A stretch of 64,000 bases of DNA from the NCBI RefSeq assembly GCF_036226745.1, contig NZ_CP109013.1:806001-870000 (forward strand), given 5' to 3'. Positions 17,561-26,407 of this stretch are shown in pieces. How positions within the stretch are numbered: position 1 is the first letter of the stretch; every line of letters starts with the position of its first letter. The position numbers and the translations under genes were made by a program. Source of the DNA: Streptomyces sp. NBC_00683 (GTDB lineage Bacteria; Actinomycetota; Actinomycetes; Streptomycetales; Streptomycetaceae). The notes under the pieces were generated by a model, which saw only the letters and a list, made by a program, of their open reading frames with translations, was not told the origin of the DNA and did not search any database.

Positions 17561-18693
17561 CGGACCCCCAGGGCTCGTGCGATGACTCCGCGCAGGATCT
17601 CGTTGGTACCACCGCGGAGGGTGTTGGTGGGTGCCTGGACGACCGACTCGGCGAGGATGCGGGTGAACAGGTCGGGCGAGTTGAGGTCGGGTTCGACGCC
17701 GGTCGCCCGGGCCGCCTCGACGACCTCGCGTTCCAAGAGGGTGCCGAGGTCCTTGACCACTGCGGCGGCGACCTCGGGGGCGGAACCCTTGCTGAGCTGG
17801 ACGGCGATCGCGATCGACGCCTGGCGCAGCGACCACAGCCGGGCGGTGAGCCGTCCGATCGTGCGCGGGTCGGCGTCCTCGCGGGCCGCGAGCAGGCGCA
17901 GCAGCAAGGCGGTGCTGAGCAGCCGTTCGGGTCCGCTGCGTTCGTACGCGAGCTCACTCGTGACCTGACGCCAGCCGTCGCCGATTGTGCCGAGCACCAT
18001 GTCGTCAGGAACGAAGGCGTTGGTGAAGAGGACTTCGTTGAAGTGATGGGCGCCGTTGAGCGAGCGGATCGGGCGGATCTCCACACCGTCGGTGGGCAGC
18101 GGCACGATCATCTGGCTCAGGCCCTCGTGGCGGCTCTCTCCGGCGGGACCGGTGCGGACCAGGGCGACGACGGCGTGGGACAGGTGGGCGCCACTGGTCC
18201 AGATCTTGGTGCCCTCGATCAGCCAGCCGCCGTCGGTGCGTGTCGCTTTCGTACGCACCGACGCGAGGTCGGAGCCGGAGTCCGGCTCGGAGAGCCCGAT
18301 GGCGAAGTAGCACTCGCCGGCGGCTATCCCCGGGAGGTAGCGCTTCCGCTGCTCCTCCGTGCCGTGGCTGAGGAGACCGGGCGCGGCCTGCCGGTCGGCG
18401 ACCCAGTGGGCGCTGACGGGGGCGCCCGCCGCGAGCAGTTCCTCGATGACGACGAACCGTTCCAGCGGGGTGCGGTCCGCTCCGCCGTACCGCTTCGGAA
18501 TCGCCATGCCCAGCCAGCCTCGGGCACCCAGCTTCCGGCTGAACGCCGGATCCGTGCCGATGACCCAGCTGTCGCTGACCGGGGTGTAGCCGCCCGATTC
18601 CAGCTCGGCGGCCAGGAAGTCACGGACTTCCTGCCGCAGTCGGCGGGTCTCCGGGGGAAGTGCGCCGGGATCCAGTCCGAACAGTGATGTCAT
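17557..18693 (-). CDS. acyl-CoA dehydrogenase (large partner of 16538)
   Basis: 378 aa ACAD with GLSEPDSGSDLASVRT (flavin/substrate region), an EGTKIWTSGAHLSH segment and a C-terminal TLRGGTNEILRGVIAR helix. ATG at 18693 overlaps the ligase stop by four bases and has AAAGGAAAG just upstream; an upstream in-frame ATG at 18735 lies inside the ligase gene. It is probably the subunit that supplies most FAD contacts of a heteromeric ACAD with the 340-aa protein. It corresponds to 45281-46402 in the second module. Confidence 0.88.
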   Translation of the reverse strand: MTSLFGLDPGALPPETRRLRQEVRDFLAAELESGGYTPVSDSWVIGTDPAFSRKLGARGWLGMAIPKRYGGADRTPLERFVVIEELLAAGAPVSAHWVADRQAAPGLLSHGTEEQRKRYLPGIAAGECYFAIGLSEPDSGSDLASVRTKATRTDGGWLIEGTKIWTSGAHLSHAVVALVRTGPAGESRHEGLSQMIVPLPTDGVEIRPIRSLNGAHHFNEVLFTNAFVPDDMVLGTIGDGWRQVTSELAYERSGPERLLSTALLLRLLAAREDADPRTIGRLTARLWSLRQASIAIAVQLSKGSAPEVAAAVVKDLGTLLEREVVEAARATGVEPDLNSPDLFTRILAESVVQAPTNTLRGGTNEILRGVIARALGVR

Positions 18694-20351
18694 GTCTTTC
18701 CTTTCGCGACGGTCTCGACGATGGACCGCGCCCATGCGTAGTCGGCCTTTCCGGCCGGCGAACGGCGGATCTCCACGACCCGGACGAACTCCTTGGGCAG
18801 CTTGTAGCGAGCGAGCTGCTGCGCGGCGCAGCCGCGCAGTTGGTCGTCGTCCGCGTCGCCGTCGAGCAGGACGAGTGCGACGAGTTCCTCGCCCCAGCGT
18901 TCGCTGGGGCGACCGAGGACCAGGGCATCGCGCACGGCGGGGTGGGCGAACAGCGCTCGTTCCACCTCCTCGGCGAAGATCTTCTCTCCGCCGGAGTTGA
19001 TCGTCGTGGCGGCCCGCCCGCGCAGCACCAGCCGGCCGTCGGCGCGCAGTTCGGCCAGGTCGCCGGGGATGGCCATGCGCCGCCCGGCCACCACGGGAAA
19101 GGTGGCCGCGGTCTTGACCGGGTCGCCGAGGTAGCCGAAGGGCAGGGGCTCGTGAGCCGCGAGCCAGCCGATCTCCTCCTCGCCCGGCTCGAGCGTCCGG
19201 CTGCGGGCGTGGTCGAGGACGCAGGCCCGGGGCCCCAGGGCGAAGACGCCCGGTTCGGCCTTCTCCCCGAGCGACAGTTCGGCCTGGATGATGCGGCCGG
19301 TCTCGGTCGAGCCGGCGCCGTCGGCGAGCAGCGCCCGCTCGCCCAGAGCGGCCAGCAGGCGTTCCTTCGTTCCGGGGCTGGTGGCCCCGCCACCGACGAC
19401 GAACGTGGTCACGGACGACAGGTCGTACGCCCTGCGTTCGATCTCGTCGGCGACTGGCCGGGCGAACGCCTCGCCGACGAGCGCGCAGGACTCCAGCCGT
19501 TCACGCTCGATCAGTGCGCACACGTCGGCGGCGTCCAGACGGTGCACCACATCGGGAACGGCGATCAGTCCGCCTCCGAGCAGGGTGCCCAGGAGCTGCC
19601 AGCCGCCGGCCCCGTGCATGAACGGTGCGGCACCGAGTACACGACGGCCGGGCGCTGCCGCAGCGGCGAGTCCCACGGACTCGGCGGTGGCGTCCTCCGG
19701 GAAGGCGACGCCGCCGAGGGTGGCACGCCAGATGCCGTGCTGGCTCCACAGGGTGCCCTTCGGCATGCCGGTGGTGCCGCCGGTGTAGATGATGTAGAGG
19801 TCGTCCGGGCTGGTGCTCGGCGCCTGCCACTCCCGAGACGCCGCCGCCAGTGCCTCTTCGTAGTCGAGTGCGCCGGGCAGCAGCGGATTGTCGGAGTCGT
19901 CGGCGACCTGGAGCAGCAGGGGCACGGCGACGAGGCTGTCGAGGACGGGCGCGAGGGTGGGGGCGAAGGCCGCGTGGTAGACCACCACCGCCGGGCGGGC
20001 GTCGCCGAGGAGATTGAGCAACTCCGGAGCTGTGTAGCGGTAGTTGACGTTGAACGGGGCCAGTCGGGCGGCGAAGGACGCAAGGGTGGCCTCCGCGTAC
20101 TCGGGCCCGTTGTACAGGAGCAGGGCGAGGTGGTCCTGACCGGACTCATGGGCCTGGAGGGCGTCCCTCTCGCGGTGTGCGCCCAGGCCGCGGGCGGCGA
20201 GCAGCCCGGCCAGGCGCTCGACCCGGTCGTGCAGCTCGCCGTAGCTGCGGCGCACGGAACGGTGCAGGATCGCCTCCCGCTCCGGGACCGCGCCGGCCAC
20301 GGAGCGGAAGAGATCGGCGATACTCGGTCGCATAGGGGTGGTCATCTCCAT
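18690..20351 (-). CDS. fatty-acid/acyl-CoA ligase (ANL superfamily)
   Basis: 553 aa. It shows YTGGTTGMPKGT (ATP loop), GWLAAHEPLPFGYLGD in the hinge region and the C-terminal catalytic Lys in PAGKADYAW. The usual Y-G-x-T-E motif is replaced by GAGSTETG. It starts seven bases after the ACAD stop at 20359; ATG codons at 20351, 20345 and 20333 are all in frame and the first is kept, since coupling rather than a strong Shine-Dalgarno sequence seems to drive initiation. It is between a long-chain-type ACAD and the heteromeric ACAD pair. Substrate unknown. Confidence 0.88.
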   Translation of the reverse strand: MEMTTPMRPSIADLFRSVAGAVPEREAILHRSVRRSYGELHDRVERLAGLLAARGLGAHRERDALQAHESGQDHLALLLYNGPEYAEATLASFAARLAPFNVNYRYTAPELLNLLGDARPAVVVYHAAFAPTLAPVLDSLVAVPLLLQVADDSDNPLLPGALDYEEALAAASREWQAPSTSPDDLYIIYTGGTTGMPKGTLWSQHGIWRATLGGVAFPEDATAESVGLAAAAAPGRRVLGAAPFMHGAGGWQLLGTLLGGGLIAVPDVVHRLDAADVCALIERERLESCALVGEAFARPVADEIERRAYDLSSVTTFVVGGGATSPGTKERLLAALGERALLADGAGSTETGRIIQAELSLGEKAEPGVFALGPRACVLDHARSRTLEPGEEEIGWLAAHEPLPFGYLGDPVKTAATFPVVAGRRMAIPGDLAELRADGRLVLRGRAATTINSGGEKIFAEEVERALFAHPAVRDALVLGRPSERWGEELVALVLLDGDADDDQLRGCAAQQLARYKLPKEFVRVVEIRRSPAGKADYAWARSIVETVAKGKT

Positions 20352-20358
20352 GATCCGG

Positions 20359-21504
20359 TCACAGGCCGAGCGACTTGGCGATGACGGTCTTCATGATCTC
20401 GCTGGAGCCGGCGGCGATCCGGGCGACCCGGATGTCGGCGTAGAGCCGGGCGATGGGGTACTCCAGCATGTAGCCGTAACCTCCGTGCAGCTGGAGGCAC
20501 TTGTCGATGACCCGGCCGGCCGTCTCGCTGGTGAACAGCTTGACCGTACCGACCTGCGGGACGGTCAGCCGGCCGGCGCCGTACTCGACGATCGCGTGGT
20601 CGACCATGGCCTGGCCCGCCACCACCTCGGTCGCGCAGTCGGCGAGCACGAACTTGGTGTTCTGGAAGGAGGCGACGGGCTTGCCGAAGACCTGCCGCTC
20701 CCGCGTGTACTCCACAGCCAGTTCGACGGCGGCGCGTGCGGCGGCCAGCGACTGGACGGACTGGGTGAGCCGTTCGGAGACGAGGTTGAGGGTCAGGTGA
20801 CTGAAGCCCTTGCCCTCCTCGCCGAGCATGTGGGAGGCGGGTACCCGTACATTGTCGAAGAACAGCTCGGCGGTGTCGACGGACCGGGTGCCGAGCTTCT
20901 CCAGCTTGCGGCCCTTGGTGAAGCCGGGCATGCCGTCCTCGACGACGAGGAGGCTCAGGCCGTCCCGTCGGTCCTCGCCCCGGGACGTGCGGCAGGCCAC
21001 CACCACGAGGTCTGCGTTGATGCCTCCGGTGATGAAGGTCTTGGCGCCGTTGAGGATCCAGTCGTCGCCGTCCCGTACCGCGTTGGTGACCATGCCCGAC
21101 AGGTCCGAGCCGGTGCCGGGCTCGGTCATCGCGATGGAGGCCATCGTGCGGCCCGCGGCCATGCCGGGCAGCCAGCGCCGCTTCTGCTCCTCGTTCGCCA
21201 GGTGCAGGAAGTAGGGCGTGACGACGCCCGTGTGCAGCGGCAGTGAGCCCAGGCCCACACGGGCGCGGAAGATCTCCTCGATGACGACGGCGGTGAAGCG
21301 GAAGTCATCGACTCCGCCGCCGCCGTATTCCTCGGGGACCGCGAGGCCGGCCAGTCCGACCTCACCGCAGCGACGGTAGACGTCCTTGGGGACGATCCCG
21401 GCCGTCTCCCACTCCTCGAAATGGGGGACGATCTCCTTCTCGAGGAACGTCCGGACGACCTTGCGGAAGTCCTCGTGGTCCTGCTCGTACAGGGGACGCA
21501 GCAT
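20359..21504 (-). CDS. acyl-CoA dehydrogenase, long-chain/isovaleryl type (paralogue 2 of 5)
   Basis: 381 aa with [27 protein letters not shown] (probable catalytic Glu of the long-chain/isovaleryl class) and [17 protein letters not shown]. The usual IYGGT is IAAGSSE here, and the N-terminus (MLRPLYEQDHEDF) is the most divergent of the five paralogues. The gene lies between thiolase (20 bases upstream) and ligase (seven bases downstream) in the LysR-led operon. It would carry out the first oxidation step after activation. Confidence 0.9.
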   Translation of the reverse strand: MLRPLYEQDHEDFRKVVRTFLEKEIVPHFEEWETAGIVPKDVYRRCGEVGLAGLAVPEEYGGGGVDDFRFTAVVIEEIFRARVGLGSLPLHTGVVTPYFLHLANEEQKRRWLPGMAAGRTMASIAMTEPGTGSDLSGMVTNAVRDGDDWILNGAKTFITGGINADLVVVACRTSRGEDRRDGLSLLVVEDGMPGFTKGRKLEKLGTRSVDTAELFFDNVRVPASHMLGEEGKGFSHLTLNLVSERLTQSVQSLAAARAAVELAVEYTRERQVFGKPVASFQNTKFVLADCATEVVAGQAMVDHAIVEYGAGRLTVPQVGTVKLFTSETAGRVIDKCLQLHGGYGYMLEYPIARLYADIRVARIAAGSSEIMKTVIAKSLGL

Positions 21505-21524
21505 GGTGTACGTACTCCTCGGGA

Positions 21525-22730
21525 TCAGGCGGAGGGCTCGGAGCCGACCACGGAGATGAAGCTCACGCAGTCGCCGGGGTGCCCGCCGAGGTTGTGGGTG
21601 AGGCCGAGCTTGCGCTCACCGCTGGTGATGCTCGCCAGCTGGCGCTCGGCCGGGGCCTCCTGACGGAGTTGCAGCCAGCATTCGAAGAGCATGCGGAGGC
21701 CGGTCGCCCCGATCGGGTGGCCGAAGCTCTTGAGGCCGCCGTCGGGGTTGACCGCCAGGTCGCCGGTGAGGTCGAAGACGCCGTCGAGGACGTCGCGCCA
21801 GCCCTGTCCGCGCTTGCTGAAGCCGAGGTCCTCCATGAGGACGAGCTCTGTGGGGGTGAAGCAGTCGTGCACCTCGGCCAGCGCGATCTCGGCGCGCGGG
21901 TCGGTGATCCCGGCCTGCTGGTAGGCGGCTTCGGCGCAGGCGGTGACCTCGCGGAAGGTGGTGTAGTCGTACGTCGGGTCCATCGGGCCCGCACCGGGAC
22001 CCGCCACCATGGAAAGAGCCTTCACGTAGATGGGTTTGTCGGTGTAGAGGTGTGCGTCCTCGGCGCGGACGATGATCGCCGCCGCCGACCCGTCGGAGAC
22101 GCCGGAGCAGTCGTGGATACCGAGCATGCCCGCGACCTTCGGGCTGTTGCGGATCGTTTCCATCGGCACTTCGGCCTGGAACTGGGCGCGCTTGTTGCGG
22201 GCGCCGTTGTGGTGGTTCTTCCAGGAGATCCGGGTGAGGACGTCCTTGAGGGTCTCGTCGTCGAGACCGTGCGCGTTGGCGTACGCCGGGGCGAGCAGGC
22301 CGAAGGAGGCCGGTGCGGTGATCGGCGTCTTGGTGCCGTCGTGGGCTGCGTCCTGGCGGACCAGTCCGGAGTAGCCGGAGTCCTTGAGCTTCTCCACACC
22401 GATGGCCATGGCGACGTCGACGGCGCCGGAGGCCACCGCGTAGCAGGCGTTGCGGAAGGCCTCCGAGCCGGTGGCGCAGAGGTTCTCGACGCGGGTGACC
22501 GGCTTGTAGTCGATCTTCAGGGCGCGGGAGAGTACCTGACCGGAGAAGCCCGAGCTCATCGTGCCGAACCAGAAGGCGTCGACGTCGTCCAGCGCGACGC
22601 CCGCGGAGGCCAGGGCCTCCTGGCTCGAGTCGACGAGCAGGTCCTCGGTGCTCTTGTTCCAGTGCTCGGCGAAGGGCGTGCAGCCCATGCCGACGATCGC
22701 GACCTTGTCGCGGATACCGTGCGAAGCCAT
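21525..22730 (-). CDS. thiolase-superfamily acyltransferase, partner of the HMGS-like/DUF35 fusion
   Basis: 401 aa thiolase of the SCP2/acetoacetyl-CoA thiolase group. Nucleophile Cys85 lies in ENLCATGSEAF, HDCF is present (VHDCFTPTE), the His of FGHPIGATG is present, and the C-terminus reads HNLGGHPGDCVSFI. It is complete, unlike the Ltp2-type aldolases in which HDCF is altered. ATG at 22730 follows the stop of the upstream fusion gene by two bases (its stop is 22733-22735). DUF35 proteins are known to bridge thiolases to partner enzymes, so a complex with 22733 is likely. Confidence 0.9.
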   Translation of the reverse strand: MASHGIRDKVAIVGMGCTPFAEHWNKSTEDLLVDSSQEALASAGVALDDVDAFWFGTMSSGFSGQVLSRALKIDYKPVTRVENLCATGSEAFRNACYAVASGAVDVAMAIGVEKLKDSGYSGLVRQDAAHDGTKTPITAPASFGLLAPAYANAHGLDDETLKDVLTRISWKNHHNGARNKRAQFQAEVPMETIRNSPKVAGMLGIHDCSGVSDGSAAAIIVRAEDAHLYTDKPIYVKALSMVAGPGAGPMDPTYDYTTFREVTACAEAAYQQAGITDPRAEIALAEVHDCFTPTELVLMEDLGFSKRGQGWRDVLDGVFDLTGDLAVNPDGGLKSFGHPIGATGLRMLFECWLQLRQEAPAERQLASITSGERKLGLTHNLGGHPGDCVSFISVVGSEPSA

Positions 22731-22732
22731 GG

Positions 22733-24187
22733 TCAGTTCTCCTCGTCGGCCTGGACGGCGGCCTGAACGGGCCGGGCCTTCCAGAAGTAGTTGTGGACGC
22801 CGTCGGCGGTGCTGTAGAAGCGGCGGAAGGTCATCTCCACGGCGTCGCCGATCTTCAGCGCCGCGGGGTCGGCGTCGGTGACCTCGGCGATGAACCGGCC
22901 GCCTCCCTCGAAGTTCAGCGCGGCGGCGATCAGCGGCGGGTTCAGCGTGTAGGCGAGAAGGTCGGCCTGGAAGGTGGCGATGACCGCCGGCACCTCGGCG
23001 ACCCGGTCGTGGACCATCTGGTCCACGGCCCTGCAGTTGATGCAGACGCGCGCGGCCGGCAGGTGGCGGGTGTCGCACTCCGTGCACCGGGATCCGGACA
23101 GGCCGAACTTCCAGTCCGCGTTGCGGTATGCGGGCGGGCCTGCCGGGCGGTCCGGGTCCGGCCGGCGGGGAGCCTCACGCTTGAGGAATCCGCGCCAGGT
23201 CAGGAACTTCTGGTACGTCACTTCCCGGCCGCCGGCGGCCTGTCGGGCGACGGACGGTCCGGCGCGGCGCTCCCGCAGTGCGGGGAGGGCGTCGGTGGTA
23301 CGGAAGACCAGCGCGTCCGCTCCGTCTCCGAGCGCGACCAGCAGAATCGTCTCGCCGACGGCCGCCTCGTCCAGAGCGGCGGCCAGCAGCACACCCGGTT
23401 GCGCGGTGCCGGTGGCACCGATGAGGGAAACCAGGTCGTCCACGACGGTGGCGCCGCGGCCGAGTGTCCTGGCGACGCCGCGGACGGCACGCCGATGCAG
23501 ACCGGTGACCGCGACCTTGTCGACCTCGGCCAGGGTCAGACCGGCGTCCTTGAGCGCGGTGTCCACCGCCTCCTGGGCCAGCTCCTTGTAGGGGCCTTCG
23601 GTGAAGCGCTCCTCCCAGATCCGGCTGGACGAGTCGCCCGGGATGCGCCAGCGCTCCAGGAACTCGGCCGACGCCGAGCCGCGGCCGGCCAACGTCGCCA
23701 CGACGTCGTCGCCCGAGCCGAACTGCACGGCGGCAGCGGCGTCGCCGCCGTCGCGCTCCTCCGCCGAACCGGGCAGGCCGGTGCGGATGTCGGACAGCAC
23801 CGCGAGGGCGGGGCGACCGGCGGCGGCCGAGTCTGCGGCGGTGAGCAACGCGCCGACACCCGAGCGGGCCGCGCCGACGAAGTCGTACGCCGGGACGGAG
23901 CGGTCCAGACCGAGCGCGGCGTGCACAGTCGTGGCGTTGGTCTTGTCCGCGTACGCCGGATTGGCAGTGGCGAACACCAGGCTGCGCGGCTCGCCAGGTG
24001 CTCCGGCGAGGGCCCTGCGGGCTGCTTCGACACCCATCGACGTGGTGTCCTCGTCGAAGGCGGAGACGGCGCGGGTGCCCTTGCCTCCGCCGGATTCGAG
24101 AGCGCGTCCTATCTCCTTGCGGTTCAGCCGCCAGGCCGGCAGATGAACCCCGTAACTGGTGACACCGACATCCGCTGTCGCGGTCAT
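22733..24187 (-). CDS. HMG-CoA synthase/KAS III-like domain fused to a DUF35 zinc-ribbon OB-fold
   Basis: 484 aa fusion. Residues 1-~330 follow the HMG-CoA synthase/KAS III fold (VTGLHRRAVRG with a His; IGATGTAQPGVLLAAALD equivalent to the G-N-T-G loop). At the nucleophile position, where the family has G-A-C-(K/Y)-x-G, this protein reads GAARSG, so the Cys is Ala107. Residues ~340-484 are a DUF35 acyl-CoA-binding domain with a zinc ribbon of Cys368, 371, 382 and 385. ATG at 24187 has GAGGAG seven bases upstream. In archaea, thiolase, DUF35 protein and HMG-CoA synthase form one channelling complex; here two of the three are fused and the thiolase is next door. Condensing activity is doubtful given Ala107. 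Confidence 0.85.
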   Translation of the reverse strand: MTATADVGVTSYGVHLPAWRLNRKEIGRALESGGGKGTRAVSAFDEDTTSMGVEAARRALAGAPGEPRSLVFATANPAYADKTNATTVHAALGLDRSVPAYDFVGAARSGVGALLTAADSAAAGRPALAVLSDIRTGLPGSAEERDGGDAAAAVQFGSGDDVVATLAGRGSASAEFLERWRIPGDSSSRIWEERFTEGPYKELAQEAVDTALKDAGLTLAEVDKVAVTGLHRRAVRGVARTLGRGATVVDDLVSLIGATGTAQPGVLLAAALDEAAVGETILLVALGDGADALVFRTTDALPALRERRAGPSVARQAAGGREVTYQKFLTWRGFLKREAPRRPDPDRPAGPPAYRNADWKFGLSGSRCTECDTRHLPAARVCINCRAVDQMVHDRVAEVPAVIATFQADLLAYTLNPPLIAAALNFEGGGRFIAEVTDADPAALKIGDAVEMTFRRFYSTADGVHNYFWKARPVQAAVQADEEN

Positions 24188-24209
24188 GGCACTCCTCAGG
24201 CAGGTGTGG

Positions 24210-25139
24210 TCACCCGTTCTCCTGCACTGCCTCTCCCGTACCGGGGTGGCCGGCACCCGGGGGCGCCGCGGCCGCGGCCATCGAGACGAAGGCCAGCGCG
24301 GCGGGCGACAGGGGGCCACGACGGTGGTAGAGGAAGCAGGGGCGGGGAAAGGTGAAGGCGAGCGGCCGGACCTGAGCGCCGAGACGCTTGGCGGCCCGGG
24401 CCGCGGGCGCGGGCAGCAGGGTCAACCCTGCTCCGGCCAGAACGAGCGGAACGATGGCGTCGCGGTGCGCGGTTTCCACGACGACGGTGGGCGGGGGCAG
24501 CCGCTCGGCTGCTGCAACCGCAGCGAACCATACGCGAAGCTCCGAGTGGCGAGGTAGCCCCTGCACGAATCTGTGCGCCAGGAGCTCGGCGACCTTCAGC
24601 GGCCGGTCCGGGAGGTCCTCCGTCTGCGGCGGGAAGACCGCCCAGAGCTCCTCCACGCCGATCTGCACGGACTCGTGCTTGGGATAGGGCGCCGGATAGT
24701 CGCTGACCAGCAGTTCCGCCTCGGCCCGGCGCAGTGCTTCGAAGCCGTCGGGCCCGGAGACGGTCTCGTGGACGCCGACCTGCACTCCGGGGTACCGGGC
24801 CTGGAAGCGTGTGACCAAGGGCACGACTGGGTCGACGGCGAAGCCCTGCACCACGGCGAGGTCGAGCCGGCCCGTGGCCAAGTGGTCGATCTCCTCCACG
24901 GCTGCGCGCGCGGCCTCGAAGGAGCGCAGGGTGCGCCGGGCCGGTCCCACCAGGGCCCGGCCCGCCGGGGTGAGCGTCAGACGGGGCCCTCGCTTGAAGA
25001 GCTGAGTGCGCATGTCGCGCTCCAGCTCCTTGATCGACTGGGAGACCGCGGGCTGGCTGATGTGCAGTTGCCGGGCGGCTTCGGAGATGCTCCCGGACTC
25101 CACGACAGCGAGGAAGTAGGTGAAGTGACGCCTGTCCAT
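24210..25139 (-). CDS. LysR-family transcriptional regulator, first gene of the minus-strand operon
   Basis: 309 aa. The N-terminal winged helix-turn-helix is clear (ISEAARQLHISQPAVSQSIKELE, residues about 17-40), followed by a substrate-binding domain (LDLAVVQGFAVDPVVP). It starts divergently from the SDR at 25285 and its stop is 22 bases before the HMGS-like gene, so it appears to be co-transcribed with the catabolic genes it probably controls. LysR proteins usually bind the divergent gap, here 145 bp, and respond to a pathway intermediate. The ligand is unknown. Confidence 0.88.
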   Translation of the reverse strand: MDRRHFTYFLAVVESGSISEAARQLHISQPAVSQSIKELERDMRTQLFKRGPRLTLTPAGRALVGPARRTLRSFEAARAAVEEIDHLATGRLDLAVVQGFAVDPVVPLVTRFQARYPGVQVGVHETVSGPDGFEALRRAEAELLVSDYPAPYPKHESVQIGVEELWAVFPPQTEDLPDRPLKVAELLAHRFVQGLPRHSELRVWFAAVAAAERLPPPTVVVETAHRDAIVPLVLAGAGLTLLPAPAARAAKRLGAQVRPLAFTFPRPCFLYHRRGPLSPAALAFVSMAAAAAPPGAGHPGTGEAVQENG

Positions 25140-25175
25140 AGATTCTTCTTATCACTACCTGAAGTAAATGACGGA

Positions 25176-25204
25176 TTCACTTTGCATGACATTCGTCCTA
25201 GCGT
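25176..25204 (+). promoter_or_regulatory. promoter of the MFE2-like SDR in the LysR/SDR divergent gap
   Basis: TTCACT (25176-25181), a 17-bp spacer and TAGCGT (25199-25204) form a plausible promoter about 80 bases before the ATG at 25285. On the minus strand the same region reads AAAGTGAATCC, the motif also seen in three minus-strand promoters (31342, 51704, 63878). An imperfect ACT-N6-AGT dyad lies just left, around 25152-25165. Confidence 0.5.
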
Positions 25205-25284
25205 GTTCGGTGGGCGGGCCTGCGCGGGCCGAAACCACGCGTCCATCGCACAGCGCGGTGGCGCAACAGCTAGGAGATCTTTCG

Positions 25285-26211
25285 ATGGGAACCCTCGAAG
25301 GGCGTGTCGCCGTCGTCACCGGAGCAGGTCGCGGCGTGGGCCGTGAGCACGCTCTCCTCTTCGCACAGGAGGGCGCCAAGGTCGTCGTCAACGATCTGGG
25401 CGCGGCCCCGGACGGCGCCGGCACCGACATCGGCGCGGCACAGGCCGTGGTCGACGAGATCAAGGCACTCGGCGGAGAAGCCGTGGCCAACACGGACAGC
25501 GTCAGCGACTGGGCGGGCGCCCGGCGACTGATCGAGACGGCCGTCGAGACCTTCGGCGACCTGCACGTCCTGGTGAACAACGCCGGCATCCTGCGTGACC
25601 GCGTACTGGTCAACATGAGCGAGGAAGAGTTCGACCTCGTCGTGAACGTCCACCTCAAGGGAACCTTCGCGGTCTCCCGGCACGCCGCCGAGTACTGGCG
25701 CGCCCAGGCGAAGGCCGGCATCCAGGCCGATCGCGCGATCATCAACACCTCCTCCGGTTCCGGTCTGCACGGGAACCCCGGACAGGTGAATTACGCGTCT
25801 GCCAAGGCAGGTATTGCCGCCATGACGATCGTCGAGGCCAAGGAGCTCGAGCGTTACCACGTGCGGGCGAACTGCATCGCCCCGGTGGCACGCACCCGGC
25901 TCACCGAGGCAACTCCGGGCCTGGGCGATGTGATGGCCTCCACGAAGAACGACGACTTCGACCCGTGGTCCCCGGCCAACATCTCGCCGCTGGTCGCCAT
26001 GCTGGCCGCCGAGGAATGCGCGTTCTCCGGCCACGTCTTCAGGGTGATGGGCGGTCAGGTCGGCCTGTACAAGGGCTGGCACGTGGTCGAGCAGCTCGAG
26101 AGCGACAAGCGCTGGACCGTGGAGGAGCTGGCATCGGCGACGGCACACATGCCCGCGAAGCCCGACTCGGAGATCCCGGGCTCGCACGTGAAGAGCCTGC
26201 GGAGCAACTGA
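25285..26211 (+). CDS. SDR-family 3-hydroxyacyl-CoA dehydrogenase (MFE2-like)
   Basis: 308 aa. TGAGRGVG cofactor loop (residues 12-19), NNAG, and NYASAKAG with the catalytic Tyr and Lys. An insertion after VVVNDLG and a C-terminal extension (KRWTVEELASATAHMPAK) match the dehydrogenase domain of peroxisomal MFE2/17beta-HSD4 rather than FabG. ATG at 25285 has AGGAG eight bases upstream. It is transcribed away from the LysR gene, so it is a likely LysR target. Expected reaction: (R)-3-hydroxyacyl-CoA oxidation. Confidence 0.88.
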   Translation: MGTLEGRVAVVTGAGRGVGREHALLFAQEGAKVVVNDLGAAPDGAGTDIGAAQAVVDEIKALGGEAVANTDSVSDWAGARRLIETAVETFGDLHVLVNNAGILRDRVLVNMSEEEFDLVVNVHLKGTFAVSRHAAEYWRAQAKAGIQADRAIINTSSGSGLHGNPGQVNYASAKAGIAAMTIVEAKELERYHVRANCIAPVARTRLTEATPGLGDVMASTKNDDFDPWSPANISPLVAMLAAEECAFSGHVFRVMGGQVGLYKGWHVVEQLESDKRWTVEELASATAHMPAKPDSEIPGSHVKSLRSN

Positions 26212-26230
26212 GGCGCGGCGACAGCGGGCG

Positions 26231-26259
26231 GGGGCGACCCCTTTCCCTGGGGCCGCCCC
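26231..26259 (+). terminator. hairpin after the SDR gene
   Basis: GGGGCGACCCC and GGGGCCGCCCC (26231-26241, 26249-26259) pair with one mismatch around a seven-base loop, 20 bases after the SDR stop. Confidence 0.45.
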
Positions 26260-26407
26260 ACGATCGCAACGAATAGCCGTTCACTCTCGTGGAATCCTTC
26301 CTCACTAAATTGCTGCTGAACATCGCGTAGAGCCTCGGCAACCTCTTGCATGGCACAACTAGCAGTGATTCACTCCGCCCATCGCATCGCACGACAGAGG
26401 GAGTGAC

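Noticed and set aside
5159..24187. Sterol catabolism cluster as the overall call
   Set aside because: SCPx, MaoC pair, DUF35 and heteromeric ACADs fit side-chain oxidation, but no ring-opening, ketosteroid dehydrogenase, hydroxylase or mce genes are visible, and alkyl sulfatases are not part of known sterol clusters.
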